From an uncultured Sulfolobales archaeon (GTDB lineage: Archaea; Thermoproteota; Thermoprotei_A; Sulfolobales; NBVN01), in the NCBI GenBank assembly GCA_937949785.1, contig CALEDH010000001.1, forward strand, positions 124,001 through 188,000: a stretch of 64,000 bases of DNA. Direction: 5' to 3'. Under the pieces are notes generated by a model. That model was not told the origin of the DNA and searched no databases. It saw only the letters and a program-made list of their open reading frames with translations. Position 1 is the stretch's first letter. Each line of letters starts with the position of its first letter. This document shows positions 36,880-45,257 of the stretch, one piece after another. Made by a program: the position numbers and the translations under genes.

Positions 36880-37749
36880 TTAACCCCCGAGAAATGTGGT
36901 GATGAGTGCTGGCAGTGTATGTATTAACATAAAATTTAAGGTTGAAACCATTAAAACGTATGGTAAAGCCCTGATAACACTGCCTTCAATGCATTTACCG
37001 TATGAGATTCCAGACATTAAGGAGACAACTATAGACGTGTAGTATAGTAGTGTGTACATTAACTCTACGTCTGGTTTGATGAATAACAAAGCTTCGATAG
37101 CTGTTAAACGATTTAATATTATAGTCATAAACGCTACAGTAAAGTCATATACCACTACGATCATTATTAAAAGGATTAAGTACTGTTTAAACACCTTCTT
37201 TCTGTAGTCTCTATACCTGTAGAAGTAGTTTAATAGGTTAGAAGCTTTCTCCACAACGTCTACGGACTTACCACCGCTCTTCATAGCCACTGAGAACGTT
37301 CTTAAAACGTATGAGTACTCATAACCTACGCCCTTCAATACCATATCTATTGCGTCGTCAAAACTCATTCCTAAGTTAATCATGACATCCAACCTCTCAA
37401 TTAACTCTCTAAAATACCCTCTCATATCATGCTTAGCTAATACTATTGCTTGATATAACGTGCTGCCCGATTTGAGGTAAGCCGCAACGCTACTAACGAA
37501 ACCACTTATTTGAGTTTCGACAGACTTAAACTTCCTCAAATCAGGTAGGGTTATCATAGTTAGTAAGGAGTATAGTAATAGTAAGGATGTTGATAGCAGA
37601 ATAGTAAATGAGTAACCGTACGGGACTACAAGGAAAGAAATAACGTAGAACTTAACGTACCTTACCACTAAATAGCAGGTTAAGATGTAGAGTAGGGTTA
37701 AGTATATGGAAGCCGTTAACAATACCTTAATATTTGTGGGTAGTCTCAT
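36880..37749 (-). CDS. TadC/ArlJ-type membrane protein, C-terminal half (second cluster)
   Basis: A 289-residue polytopic membrane protein with one T2SSF module (about residues 95-205, containing GSTLYQAIVLAKHD and a GMSFDDAID segment) flanked by paired transmembrane helices. It overlaps the preceding half-gene by 4 bp. The two together equal one double-module platform protein, such as the fused one at 27432. It is the last gene of the cluster. Confidence 0.8.
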   Translation of the reverse strand: MRLPTNIKVLLTASIYLTLLYILTCYLVVRYVKFYVISFLVVPYGYSFTILLSTSLLLLYSLLTMITLPDLRKFKSVETQISGFVSSVAAYLKSGSTLYQAIVLAKHDMRGYFRELIERLDVMINLGMSFDDAIDMVLKGVGYEYSYVLRTFSVAMKSGGKSVDVVEKASNLLNYFYRYRDYRKKVFKQYLILLIMIVVVYDFTVAFMTIILNRLTAIEALLFIKPDVELMYTLLYYTSIVVSLMSGISYGKCIEGSVIRALPYVLMVSTLNFMLIHTLPALITTFLGG

Positions 37750-38594
37750 ATATAAACACTACTCATAATATAATCTACTAATATGTAATATGTTAGGGAG
37801 GCTGCCGGCACGATTACTAGCGTTGTTACTATCATGAGCATGTAAGGATTTATAATGCCTAGAGGCATTAACGATGTAGTTGAAGCTATTACTGAAACAA
37901 TTAATGGGAAAATAAGTACTACAGCAACGAAAGCCTCAGACAGTATACCGATGAAACTAATCGCTTCTTCAATCCTCGTACGGACCTCTATAAAGTAACT
38001 ATCTATTAAGTGGTTAATCACTGGTAGGGGGTCGTAGCCCCCCCTTGCAATACTTCCTATAACCATTAGTAGTGAGGCTAAAGACTTAGATGGAGTTATC
38101 ATAGTTAAATAATTTATGATGTCATCTAAGCTCTTACCTAGGTGAAGTTGGTTAGTAATTTGCTCTAACTCTAATTTAAACTCCTCCAATTCTTTAAAGT
38201 TACTGAGTTCAAGTAATGCTTTAGTCGGACCTAGACCTGACACTATTAGCGATGAGAAGATGTAGAGAAGTGAGGGGTACTTAGCCTCTAATCTATAACC
38301 CCTATTTACATGTAATATCTTGGGGAGGGTTACCACCACTAACATGGATATGAACGTTATGAGTGCTGCCGTAGTTAGGATTACAGTGAGTTTACTTAGG
38401 AAGCCTAAGTCGTACTGAACGGTAACCACTACGGAAATTATCGGTAATAACGTTGAGGTAGTTAGGATGAAAAGTTTAATTGAAGTCTCAAAATACTCGC
38501 TTAGTGAGGAAGTCAACCCAGAACCTACGACATACCTTTCTAACGAGCTGAGGCGCTGAGCTAGTTTAAGAGCTAACCCGCTAAGGTACTGCAT
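37746..38594 (-). CDS. TadC/ArlJ-type membrane protein, N-terminal half (second cluster)
   Basis: A 282-residue membrane protein with two N-terminal transmembrane helices (about 30-90), a T2SSF cytoplasmic module (about 110-215, SGLGPTKALLELSN and HLGKSLDDIINYL) and two C-terminal helices. It overlaps the ATPase gene by 14 bp and the second half by 4 bp, so the platform is encoded as two polypeptides. Confidence 0.8.
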   Translation of the reverse strand: MQYLSGLALKLAQRLSSLERYVVGSGLTSSLSEYFETSIKLFILTTSTLLPIISVVVTVQYDLGFLSKLTVILTTAALITFISMLVVVTLPKILHVNRGYRLEAKYPSLLYIFSSLIVSGLGPTKALLELSNFKELEEFKLELEQITNQLHLGKSLDDIINYLTMITPSKSLASLLMVIGSIARGGYDPLPVINHLIDSYFIEVRTRIEEAISFIGILSEAFVAVVLIFPLIVSVIASTTSLMPLGIINPYMLMIVTTLVIVPAASLTYYILVDYIMSSVYI

Positions 38595-40152
38595 AGGTAC
38601 CTACCTCAGACTCAGCGATTGAGTAGATAACAGACCAATTCCTTCTATATTCGCTAACAATATTCTGCAGGTCCCTAACCCCTACCTTACGCTTAGCAGC
38701 CCACTTCATTATAACAGCCCTCCTCAGTAAATCATTGAACACTTCGTTATAACCAACCTGTTTTCTATCAGATATTAATTTAATGATATAGCTATAGCCA
38801 GAGAATTTTATGGAGTCCCTATCACGACTCCACTTAAAAGGTGTGCTTAAAATTAACTCACCAGTTCTGGGATCTAGTTCTTCAACCTCCTTCACCTCTA
38901 AAACCCTCCTACCGACCACCTCGCTATCCACTTGAACCCTCCCTAAACAAACATACGTCCTAACTAATTGTAGGAGGGCTTTAGGTATGTTAAAAGGTTC
39001 TGCTAGGAGTCTTCGTATGCCTGACTCCACGTTTTCCGCGTGTAGTGTTGCTAGACCGCCGTGGCCTAAGCTAACAGCTTGAAAGAACGTATATGCTTCC
39101 TCACCCCTAATCTCACCAACTATTAAAACATCAGGTCTCTGCCTTAAGGCACTTTTCAGTAATTCGTAGAGAGTTATATTTACGACTCCGGTCTCAGTGC
39201 TTAACCTAGTGGTTAGTGAGACCCAATTCTCACGCATCACTAGGTTTAACTCCGGGCTCTCCTCTACAGTAACTACCTTAACCTCCGGAGGTATTAAGAG
39301 GGCCATAGCATTAAGGAGGGTGGTTTTACCTGAAGCCGTCGGACCTACTATAAGAACGCTTTGGAGGTTTTCTACTACTATCCAAAGATATGCTGCGAGC
39401 AATGGGTCTAAAGTACCTAGATTAACGAGTTGAGGCAGTGTAAACGGTTCAGATTTAAATTTCCTTATCGTAAACGTAGAACCTCTCCTAGAAACAACAT
39501 CGATAACTATATGTACTCTATAACCCTCAGGCACTAACACGCCTTCGACTATAGGTTTAGCTATGCTGACCTCTAACCCTGCTTTAAACACTAACCGATT
39601 TACGATAAGTTCTAAATCTCTAGGGTTGTCAATGACTACGTTGGTCTTCAACCACTCATATACATTGTGAAATACGTATATGGGTAGGTTAACACCACTG
39701 CAAACTATGTCCTCTAGCTTAGCATCTCTTATCAGCGGCTCTAATATAGAGTAACCTATTAAATCCCTAGCTACGTAATATGAGGTCTTATCCGCTACTA
39801 CCTCATCACTCATTCTAATGCCTAGAGAGCCGTCCATGATGAGCTTTCTAATAATGTTTATACCATCCCCAATATCGGTTAACCCGATTAAGCTCCTACC
39901 AATAGACCCTTTCTCAAATACTTTCCTCTTAACTAAATCAACTAAGGACGACTCACGTGGAGTTAAGATAGGTTCTATCACATCATATACCTTTCGACCG
40001 GACGTGTCGAAGTATATTAAGGCATATGAGTAGTTCTTAATTAACGGGTAAAAATCGATGATGTTAGATACCGAAGGCTTACTAACCATGTTTCGTAGGC
40101 CACTACTGGTAGACTCGGCAACCTCCTTAGACTTCTTAAATAGTTTAAACAA
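38581..40152 (-). CDS. Pilus/secretion ATPase (GspE/TadA family, second cluster)
   Basis: A 523-residue hexameric motor ATPase with Walker A VGPTASGKTT, an Asp box (VTVEESPELNL), VGEIRGEEA and the His box GHGGLATLHAEN. An N-terminal domain of about 170 residues precedes the ATPase core. The TTG start is preceded by AGGTGG with a 7-nt spacer. Its relation to the first-cluster ATPase (25831) is paralogy, not duplication of the whole locus, because the companions differ. Confidence 0.88.
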   Translation of the reverse strand: MFKLFKKSKEVAESTSSGLRNMVSKPSVSNIIDFYPLIKNYSYALIYFDTSGRKVYDVIEPILTPRESSLVDLVKRKVFEKGSIGRSLIGLTDIGDGINIIRKLIMDGSLGIRMSDEVVADKTSYYVARDLIGYSILEPLIRDAKLEDIVCSGVNLPIYVFHNVYEWLKTNVVIDNPRDLELIVNRLVFKAGLEVSIAKPIVEGVLVPEGYRVHIVIDVVSRRGSTFTIRKFKSEPFTLPQLVNLGTLDPLLAAYLWIVVENLQSVLIVGPTASGKTTLLNAMALLIPPEVKVVTVEESPELNLVMRENWVSLTTRLSTETGVVNITLYELLKSALRQRPDVLIVGEIRGEEAYTFFQAVSLGHGGLATLHAENVESGIRRLLAEPFNIPKALLQLVRTYVCLGRVQVDSEVVGRRVLEVKEVEELDPRTGELILSTPFKWSRDRDSIKFSGYSYIIKLISDRKQVGYNEVFNDLLRRAVIMKWAAKRKVGVRDLQNIVSEYRRNWSVIYSIAESEVGTYAVP

Positions 40153-40163
40153 GGTAAACCCAC

Positions 40164-40580
40164 CTAGGTGATTGCGAAGACGTACGATGCCTCATACCCC
40201 CTAATAGTAGTTACTTTAGCTATGTAAACACCTTTAGGAAGAACGGTCTTCAACTCAACGGTTATCTTAACAACATCACCACTATCGATTTTAAAGCTAC
40301 TTAAGTTTTGAGCTATTGTTAACCCTGAACTACCGTTGATAACGTAGGACGAACCTATCCTAACTTCATTATTCATTAAATTCCTAACGAAAATTTCTAC
40401 GGTATTCACGTTGACATTTACAGCTTCTATCTTCACTCTCTCACTTATGAACGGTATTTCAGGCGGTGTCTGCGAGACCATCGATGAAACCCAAACCCAT
40501 AGGATCGCTGAAGTAGCTACCGATATTAATATTAGTAAAACAGTTGCTATCAGGGGTGATACACCCTTCACCAACCACAC
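40164..40580 (-). CDS. Type IV pilin-like protein
   Basis: A 138-residue prepilin-like protein. The N-terminal VKGVSPLIATVLLILISVATSAILW pattern contains a short basic head, a likely class III cleavage site (after KG) and the hydrophobic assembly helix. An Ig-like beta domain follows. Its position between the ATPase and a RecA-like protein supports its being the pilin of this machine. The start may be the GTG at 40580 or the GTG three codons on. Confidence 0.78.
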   Translation of the reverse strand: MWLVKGVSPLIATVLLILISVATSAILWVWVSSMVSQTPPEIPFISERVKIEAVNVNVNTVEIFVRNLMNNEVRIGSSYVINGSSGLTIAQNLSSFKIDSGDVVKITVELKTVLPKGVYIAKVTTIRGYEASYVFAIT

Positions 40581-40616
40581 CCTGAAATTAACGTTATCAG
40601 GTATTTTAATCTTTAA

Positions 40617-41198
40617 CTAGATTCTAGTAGATTCTCTGAAAACTATCTCGTTTGGAAGTACGTCATAGCCTAACAACGTCTCTACGACGTTCCCCCTCAT
40701 TAAAACTAGCTTCATCGTCCTAGAAATAGTTTTAAGCGAATGCGGGTCTTCTACTAATCCTAACCTAATTATCAAATCCGCGATATACGCTATAGGTTTG
40801 TAGAACTCTTCATCAACCTGAATAATAGCCACAGATCCTACCGACGGATCTCTCCTCATTAAGACTTTACAGTAATCGTTGATATACGATGAGTTGTTAT
40901 TGATGACTACATAAGCTAAATTACCGCCGCTCCTTAATACGTCCTCTAAGACGTGTACCCCACTACCTAATTCATTTAAAAACGCTATATCGTCTTTAAC
41001 CACCCCATACTGTCTTAAAGTGTCTTTATATCTTTGAATCACATCGCTGACTACTATATGCCAGCTGTAATTCAGGTAAAACCTCCTAAGGATCTCAACA
41101 CCTACATGAAATGTGTACGTATATGGGTTACCTATCACTACGATTAAAGCTGCCTTCGGAAGCTGCCCTAACACACCAGTTAACGGATCTACTGCCAC
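40617..41198 (-). CDS. RecA/ArlH-like protein with degenerate P-loop
   Basis: About 193 residues with an alternating beta-alpha pattern. The N-terminal LIVVIGNPYTYTFHVG sits where ArlH/KaiC proteins have a GxxGxGKS/T P-loop, but lacks the Lys-Ser/Thr pair. AYVVINNNSSYI and VAIIQVDEE look like later core strands. Next to a pilin and ATPase it could be a non-hydrolysing regulator of pilus assembly. I chose the GTG at 41198 (GAGGT 8 nt upstream); an earlier GTG lies at 41213. The family call is tentative. Confidence 0.45.
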   Translation of the reverse strand: MAVDPLTGVLGQLPKAALIVVIGNPYTYTFHVGVEILRRFYLNYSWHIVVSDVIQRYKDTLRQYGVVKDDIAFLNELGSGVHVLEDVLRSGGNLAYVVINNNSSYINDYCKVLMRRDPSVGSVAIIQVDEEFYKPIAYIADLIIRLGLVEDPHSLKTISRTMKLVLMRGNVVETLLGYDVLPNEIVFRESTRI

Positions 41199-41214
41199 AT
41201 TAGAATACCTCACT

Positions 41215-41475
41215 TTAAAGCGGTCTTACACTCTTTAAAGCTTTTAGTAAATTTACTGAGATGTTATAACACCCAATACCTCTTTCCACTAAACCTTTAT
41301 ACACTAACTTACTGATAATTTTTGAGGGTTCTTGAATACCGTATAAGGCCTTCAACTCCCTTAACGCTATTAACTCACCAACAGATCTATACCTCACGAA
41401 GTAATTAAGAACTATTGATTCCTCCTTCGTAAGCGTGTTAAGGATCTCTTTAAGCTTTGAATGATCAGCGCTCAT
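41215..41475 (-). CDS. Winged-helix DNA-binding protein
   Basis: About 86 residues with a winged-helix core (TKEESIVLNYFVRYRSVGELIALRELKALYG, then a short wing). First gene of the minus-strand pilus cluster, so it may autoregulate it. The ATG at 41475 is chosen; an upstream in-frame TTG at 41502 adds 9 residues. The stop lies a few bases before the next gene. Confidence 0.55.
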   Translation of the reverse strand: MSADHSKLKEILNTLTKEESIVLNYFVRYRSVGELIALRELKALYGIQEPSKIISKLVYKGLVERGIGCYNISVNLLKALKSVRPL

Positions 41476-41584
41476 ACTACTATTCCTTAAATTGATGTTC
41501 AACCCTTAAAATAAGTGTTTGTAAGGATTCTAATCCGGGTTAAAGTTTAATACCTTAATTCCTACGTAGTTAATGGTAATAGTA

Positions 41585-42058
41585 ATGAGTCAGCAGCAGA
41601 AACAATCTAAGGAGTTAAAGATAGTTACAAGGCCTGTCGTTACGGTAGATAATGTTAAAGGTGATACTAATAAACTAAAACTCCTGCATATCATTAAACA
41701 CCTAGGTAGTGTGTCTGAGAAGGCACTCACATACCTCATTCACTTACTACAAGATGAAGCTAAAATACAACTAAGGTATAACTACATAAACGTTGGTGGG
41801 ATGCCCTGCAGCAAACAGTTAAGGGATGACATAAATATGCTACTTTACCTAGGCCTAGTAGAGACTGACGCAGTTAGTAGGAGGTTAAAATTAACTAGCA
41901 GTGGAGTAGAATTCCTAGGGATGTATGGGTTAAGTGAGGATGAGTTAAAAATGTTGTTAAGCAGTGTTGATGAGTTGAAGGGGAAGATCAGCTCTATAGA
42001 TGTTGAAGCTGACTTAAGTGCTAGGAAGATGAGGTCATTAAAGCTTTCTCGTAGATGA
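41585..42058 (+). CDS. Winged-helix domain protein
   Basis: About 157 residues: an unstructured Gln/Lys-rich head, then a winged-helix region (about 45-115) ending in RRLKLTSSGVEFL, then a charged helical tail. It is divergent from the pilus cluster and a candidate regulator of it. The start codon is uncertain: a further upstream ATG exists at 41573. Confidence 0.5.
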   Translation: MSQQQKQSKELKIVTRPVVTVDNVKGDTNKLKLLHIIKHLGSVSEKALTYLIHLLQDEAKIQLRYNYINVGGMPCSKQLRDDINMLLYLGLVETDAVSRRLKLTSSGVEFLGMYGLSEDELKMLLSSVDELKGKISSIDVEADLSARKMRSLKLSRR

Positions 42059-42238
42059 TCATTAGAACATCACACTTTCTAACTAAATAGTTAATTTACA
42101 TTTTAATCCCACCTTCGGTGGTGAAAGTCGTTGATAAGTTGATGTGGGACGGTAGTGAATGCTAACCATTGATAACGGATGTGTTTAGGCTACGCTCTTT
42201 TAAATATATGAAAATTAGACAGAAGTTGGTGTTGGTAA

Positions 42239-42481
42239 ATGGGAGTTGAAGTAGTGTCAAAGATTGTTGGATTATTTAGTTGGGTTACAGCTATTAAAGG
42301 TAGTTCTGAACTCCTAGCTATAATAGGGCTTCTACTAGTTGGGTTAGTAGCATCTATATATATTGGTAAGGGTGTCTTCATGTTAGGTAAGTGGTTAGTG
42401 AATTTGAAGATTAAGGAATTCACCATAACATTAGCAGTAATAGGTATAGCACTAATAGTTATAGCTGTTTTAATACCATGA
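42239..42481 (+). CDS. Small membrane protein, 80 aa
   Basis: Two predicted transmembrane helices (about residues 24-45 and 57-79) joined by a short basic loop (GKWLVNLKIKEFT). ATG preceded by GGTGTTGGTAA. A TATA-like TTTTAAATATATG lies about 40 nt upstream. I recognise no family. The conserved-looking topology with no catalytic residue suggests a scaffold or membrane regulator, which is speculation. Confidence 0.5.
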   Translation: MGVEVVSKIVGLFSWVTAIKGSSELLAIIGLLLVGLVASIYIGKGVFMLGKWLVNLKIKEFTITLAVIGIALIVIAVLIP

Positions 42482-42954
42482 ATTAAAATCCGTAGGTAAC
42501 CCTGGTTATGAGCCCGTTTACCCAATCAAAGTAACGCTATGAGATAATTAGTTTAAGATTCTTAAGTTCGGGGAGGGAAAGGTGATTACCCGCTTAAAGC
42601 CTATCTAGAGATATGAGTTTGCAGTTATCCGTGCCTAACATCTTAATCTTAAGTGTTTCTACTATAACACTTCTTTTATTTTCACGGTCTTAGACTTTGG
42701 CTTCCCTCAAGACCTACCAGTAGCTCACGGGTTCATCAGGAGTTCCATCAACGGATATCGCTGGGGCCGCCTTACGGCGTCGTAGTGAGATACATGTATA
42801 GCACCTCATCCCACCTCTGACGGCTACGCCGCCATAGAGGTAGGTATCCTAGTATATTACTAATAATCTTCTAATTAATGATAATTCAGTAGTTTTTCAC
42901 TTTATCCCTAAATAGCTCTAACATTAACTTTAATTGATGTGAGGTTAAAACCGA
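42482..42954. other. 473-bp region with structured repeats, no gene
   Basis: No credible reading frame. Near 42765-42835 there are GC-rich inverted repeats: GGCGTCGTAG and CTACGCCGCC can pair with one mismatch, and ACCTCT/AGAGGT encloses CGGC-TAC-GCCG. These contrast with the AT-rich surroundings and could be an RNA gene or the hairpin ends of an IS200/IS605-like element. I cannot decide which. Confidence 0.4.
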
Positions 42955-44772
42955 TCATTCCTCAGCTTCTTCTACGGGGGATTCGTAGAAGTATTCACCG
43001 ATTGATTTTTGATACCTATCTAAATAGCTGTAAGGCTTATTTATTCTTGGCCTTCCCGTCCTACGATCCCTTCTGAACGTTATATCTAAGTCTTTAAGGA
43101 ATACGTTCATGCCGTGTTTAAGGTTTGCCGGACTCAGCGCATTACCGAAGACCCCGGGAACGCCGTTGAATACGATAACCCTATCAGCTATGTTGTCTAT
43201 TACAGTTAAGTCGTGGTCGACGACGAAGGCTACTGCCTTCCTAACCTCTACCACCTTCTTTATAGCCTTACACACCGTTAACCTCTCATCAACATCTATG
43301 AAGGCTGAAGGTTCATCCAGTAGGTAGATATCAGCATCGCTAGCTAAGGCGACCGCTATGGCGAATTTCTGCAACTCCCCACCACTTAGTTCATTAATAC
43401 CTCTTAAGAAGAGTTTGTGGAGGTTTAACCTCTTAATGACGTCGTTCTGAAACCAATCACTGCATGCTAGTTGGGAAGATCTGCAGAGCTCCTTAAAAGC
43501 TTCTTCAACGCTTACCCATTTAAACAACTCGGTTTTAACGTATTGAGGTTTATGGCTAACCCTAAGCATATTAGTCGTTAAGTAACCTTCATCAGGTTCT
43601 AACTCACCTGCTAATAACTTTATGAAGGTTGTTTTACCTATAGCGTTAGGCCCTACTATACCTAAAACCTCACCCTTCCTAACCTCACCTGCTTTAACAC
43701 TTAATTCGAAACCATCTAAGACCTTCCTCAGATTAGGCCATGATAGGAACTCCCCCTCAGATTTTCCTACAACCTCCCTGCCAAACCTATCAAATACTAT
43801 CGGCTCAGCCCGAATCCTCATGTTCTCAGAGGGTAGATATCCGATTAAGAAGTTATTCACACCGGAACCAACAGAGTAGACCTTAGAGAATATGCCGAAA
43901 ACGCCTGGATCACCGTAAACTACTGATACGTAATCAGATATATAGTCAAGAATTGTTAAGTCGTGTTCGACAATTATAACGTATTTATTCTTAGTGAATT
44001 CCCTAATAGCTCTTGAAACCATTAGTCTTTCGTAGACATCGAGATAACTTGAAGGCTCATCGAATAGGAAGGTATCAGCATCTCTTAACAGTGCAGCAGC
44101 TATGGCGAATTTCTGCAACTCCCCACCACTTAAAGTCGCTACGCTGCTATCCCAACAACTATCTAGGTTTACATACTTACGTACCTCGTTAGCTATACCT
44201 TTCTCATCAACCCTAACTATTATATCCTTAACAAACCCCTTTACATACTTCCTAATTAGGTCTACGTGTTGAATTTTATGCACTACCCGTAACTTCTTAT
44301 TAACTAACTTACTTAAGTACTGAAGCATCTCACTCCCCCTGTAAAACTTTAAGACAGGTTCCCATGACGGTGTAACATCTAAGTTACCTAAATTAGGTAT
44401 GAGTTCCCCGGAGAGTATCTTAACTGCTGTGGTCTTACCGATACCGTTCTTACCGACTATGCCTAAGACCCTACCGCTGATCGGTGTTGGAAGTCCGTAG
44501 AGCTTAAATGAGTTCACACCATATCTGTGGATTAATCTCCTCTCGATTTCGTCTGGCAGGTTAGTAACCGTGATCGCTTTGTATGGACACTTCTTAACAC
44601 ATATACCACAACCAACGCATACTAATTCATAGATAATCGGCTTACCGTCTTTAGACTTAGATAGCTCAATAGCTTTAGAACCTGACCTGTTAATAGGGCA
44701 AAACTTAATGCATTCTAAATTACATTTATCTGGTCTGCATAAATCGTAATCTATTACTGCAATCCTAACCAT
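42955..44772 (-). CDS. abce1: ABCE1/Rli1 ribosome-recycling ATPase
   Basis: Splits ribosomes after termination. The N-terminal Fe-S domain has two clusters of cysteines (CRPDKCNLECIKFC and CVGCGICVKKCP). Two ABC domains follow, with Walker A GKNGIGKT and GPNAIGKT, each with LSGGELQKFAIA and FDEPS or LDEPS. Two ATGs are in tandem; I chose 44772 because GGTGG lies 5 nt before it. A divergent C/D-box sRNA candidate begins at about 44820, and the acidic microprotein lies upstream. Confidence 0.96.
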   Translation of the reverse strand: MVRIAVIDYDLCRPDKCNLECIKFCPINRSGSKAIELSKSKDGKPIIYELVCVGCGICVKKCPYKAITVTNLPDEIERRLIHRYGVNSFKLYGLPTPISGRVLGIVGKNGIGKTTAVKILSGELIPNLGNLDVTPSWEPVLKFYRGSEMLQYLSKLVNKKLRVVHKIQHVDLIRKYVKGFVKDIIVRVDEKGIANEVRKYVNLDSCWDSSVATLSGGELQKFAIAAALLRDADTFLFDEPSSYLDVYERLMVSRAIREFTKNKYVIIVEHDLTILDYISDYVSVVYGDPGVFGIFSKVYSVGSGVNNFLIGYLPSENMRIRAEPIVFDRFGREVVGKSEGEFLSWPNLRKVLDGFELSVKAGEVRKGEVLGIVGPNAIGKTTFIKLLAGELEPDEGYLTTNMLRVSHKPQYVKTELFKWVSVEEAFKELCRSSQLACSDWFQNDVIKRLNLHKLFLRGINELSGGELQKFAIAVALASDADIYLLDEPSAFIDVDERLTVCKAIKKVVEVRKAVAFVVDHDLTVIDNIADRVIVFNGVPGVFGNALSPANLKHGMNVFLKDLDITFRRDRRTGRPRINKPYSYLDRYQKSIGEYFYESPVEEAEE

Positions 44773-44817
44773 CATTACCACCGTAACAACTTATAAGTAA
44801 CCCTAAAATATAATTAG

Positions 44818-44876
44818 TAGATGATGAGTGGTGACGGCTTGGACATAAGATGGCAGTAACTTAATCACCCTGACCA
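44818..44876 (+). ncRNA. Candidate C/D-box guide sRNA
   Basis: C box ATGATGA at 44821-44827 and D box CTGA at 44870-44873 enclose 42 nt. A C'-like AGATGG lies in the middle and D' is degenerate. A TATA-like CTTATAAG (44790-44797) is 26 nt upstream of the C box, so the transcript would start just at it. A short peptide frame starting with the same ATG ends after 12 codons and is not credible. The target was not identified. Confidence 0.42.
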
Positions 44877-44948
44877 ACTTATAATCAAGTAAATTTATGA
44901 GGTGGTTAATGATAAATTATATTAAAAAGACCTTAAGATTCACTTAAC

Positions 44949-45050
44949 CTACCATTCCTCTTCTTCCCACTCTTCTTCTTCCTCCTCCCACCACTCCTCT
45001 TCTTCCTCTTCTTCCCACCACTCCTCATCAAATTCTTCTACTTCAAACAT
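44949..45050 (-). CDS. Ultra-acidic Glu/Trp microprotein, 33 aa
   Basis: MFEVEEFDEEWW, then E7-WW-E6-W-E4-W: in all about 22 Glu and 6 Trp, no positive residue. It has its own signals: a TATA-like ACTTATATATC near 45085-45095 and AGGTG about 12 nt before the ATG. Stop TAG at 44951-44949. No family is recognised. Glu/Trp repeats of this kind could mimic nucleic acid or bind basic protein surfaces, but nothing here proves it. It lies 177 bp upstream of abce1 on the same strand. Absence of synonymous drift could not be tested. Confidence 0.6.
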   Translation of the reverse strand: MFEVEEFDEEWWEEEEEEEWWEEEEEEWEEEEW

Positions 45051-45062
45051 TTAAATCACTCA

Positions 45063-45168
45063 CACCTATACACCCTCAGCTTAGATATATAAGTTTTTAC
45101 TATGCCGGGACTATCTGTGAATACGGATACCTGGGAAGTCCAAAATTTCACTCCTGGGTGTATAGGTG
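45063..45168. repeat. 13-bp inverted repeat upstream of the microprotein
   Basis: CACCTATACACCC (45063-45075) and its exact complement GGGTGTATAGGTG (45156-45168) flank 80 bp containing the microprotein's TATA box. A palindrome AAGTCCT-G-AGGACTT follows near 45185-45200. The flanking sequence has no gene. It could be the footprint of a small mobile element or an RNA structure. Confidence 0.5.
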
Positions 45169-45257
45169 GGGGAGGAGTTCAGTAAGTCCTGAGGACTTCA
45201 TAGCCATTCAAAACCATAAGCTCATCTGCCTTGGAACTACTGAGGTAGCTCTAACAT

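Noticed and set aside
42190-42525. 111-aa minus frame opposite the small membrane protein
   Set aside because: The plus-strand frame has a proper start motif, TATA box and two clear membrane helices; the minus frame has none.
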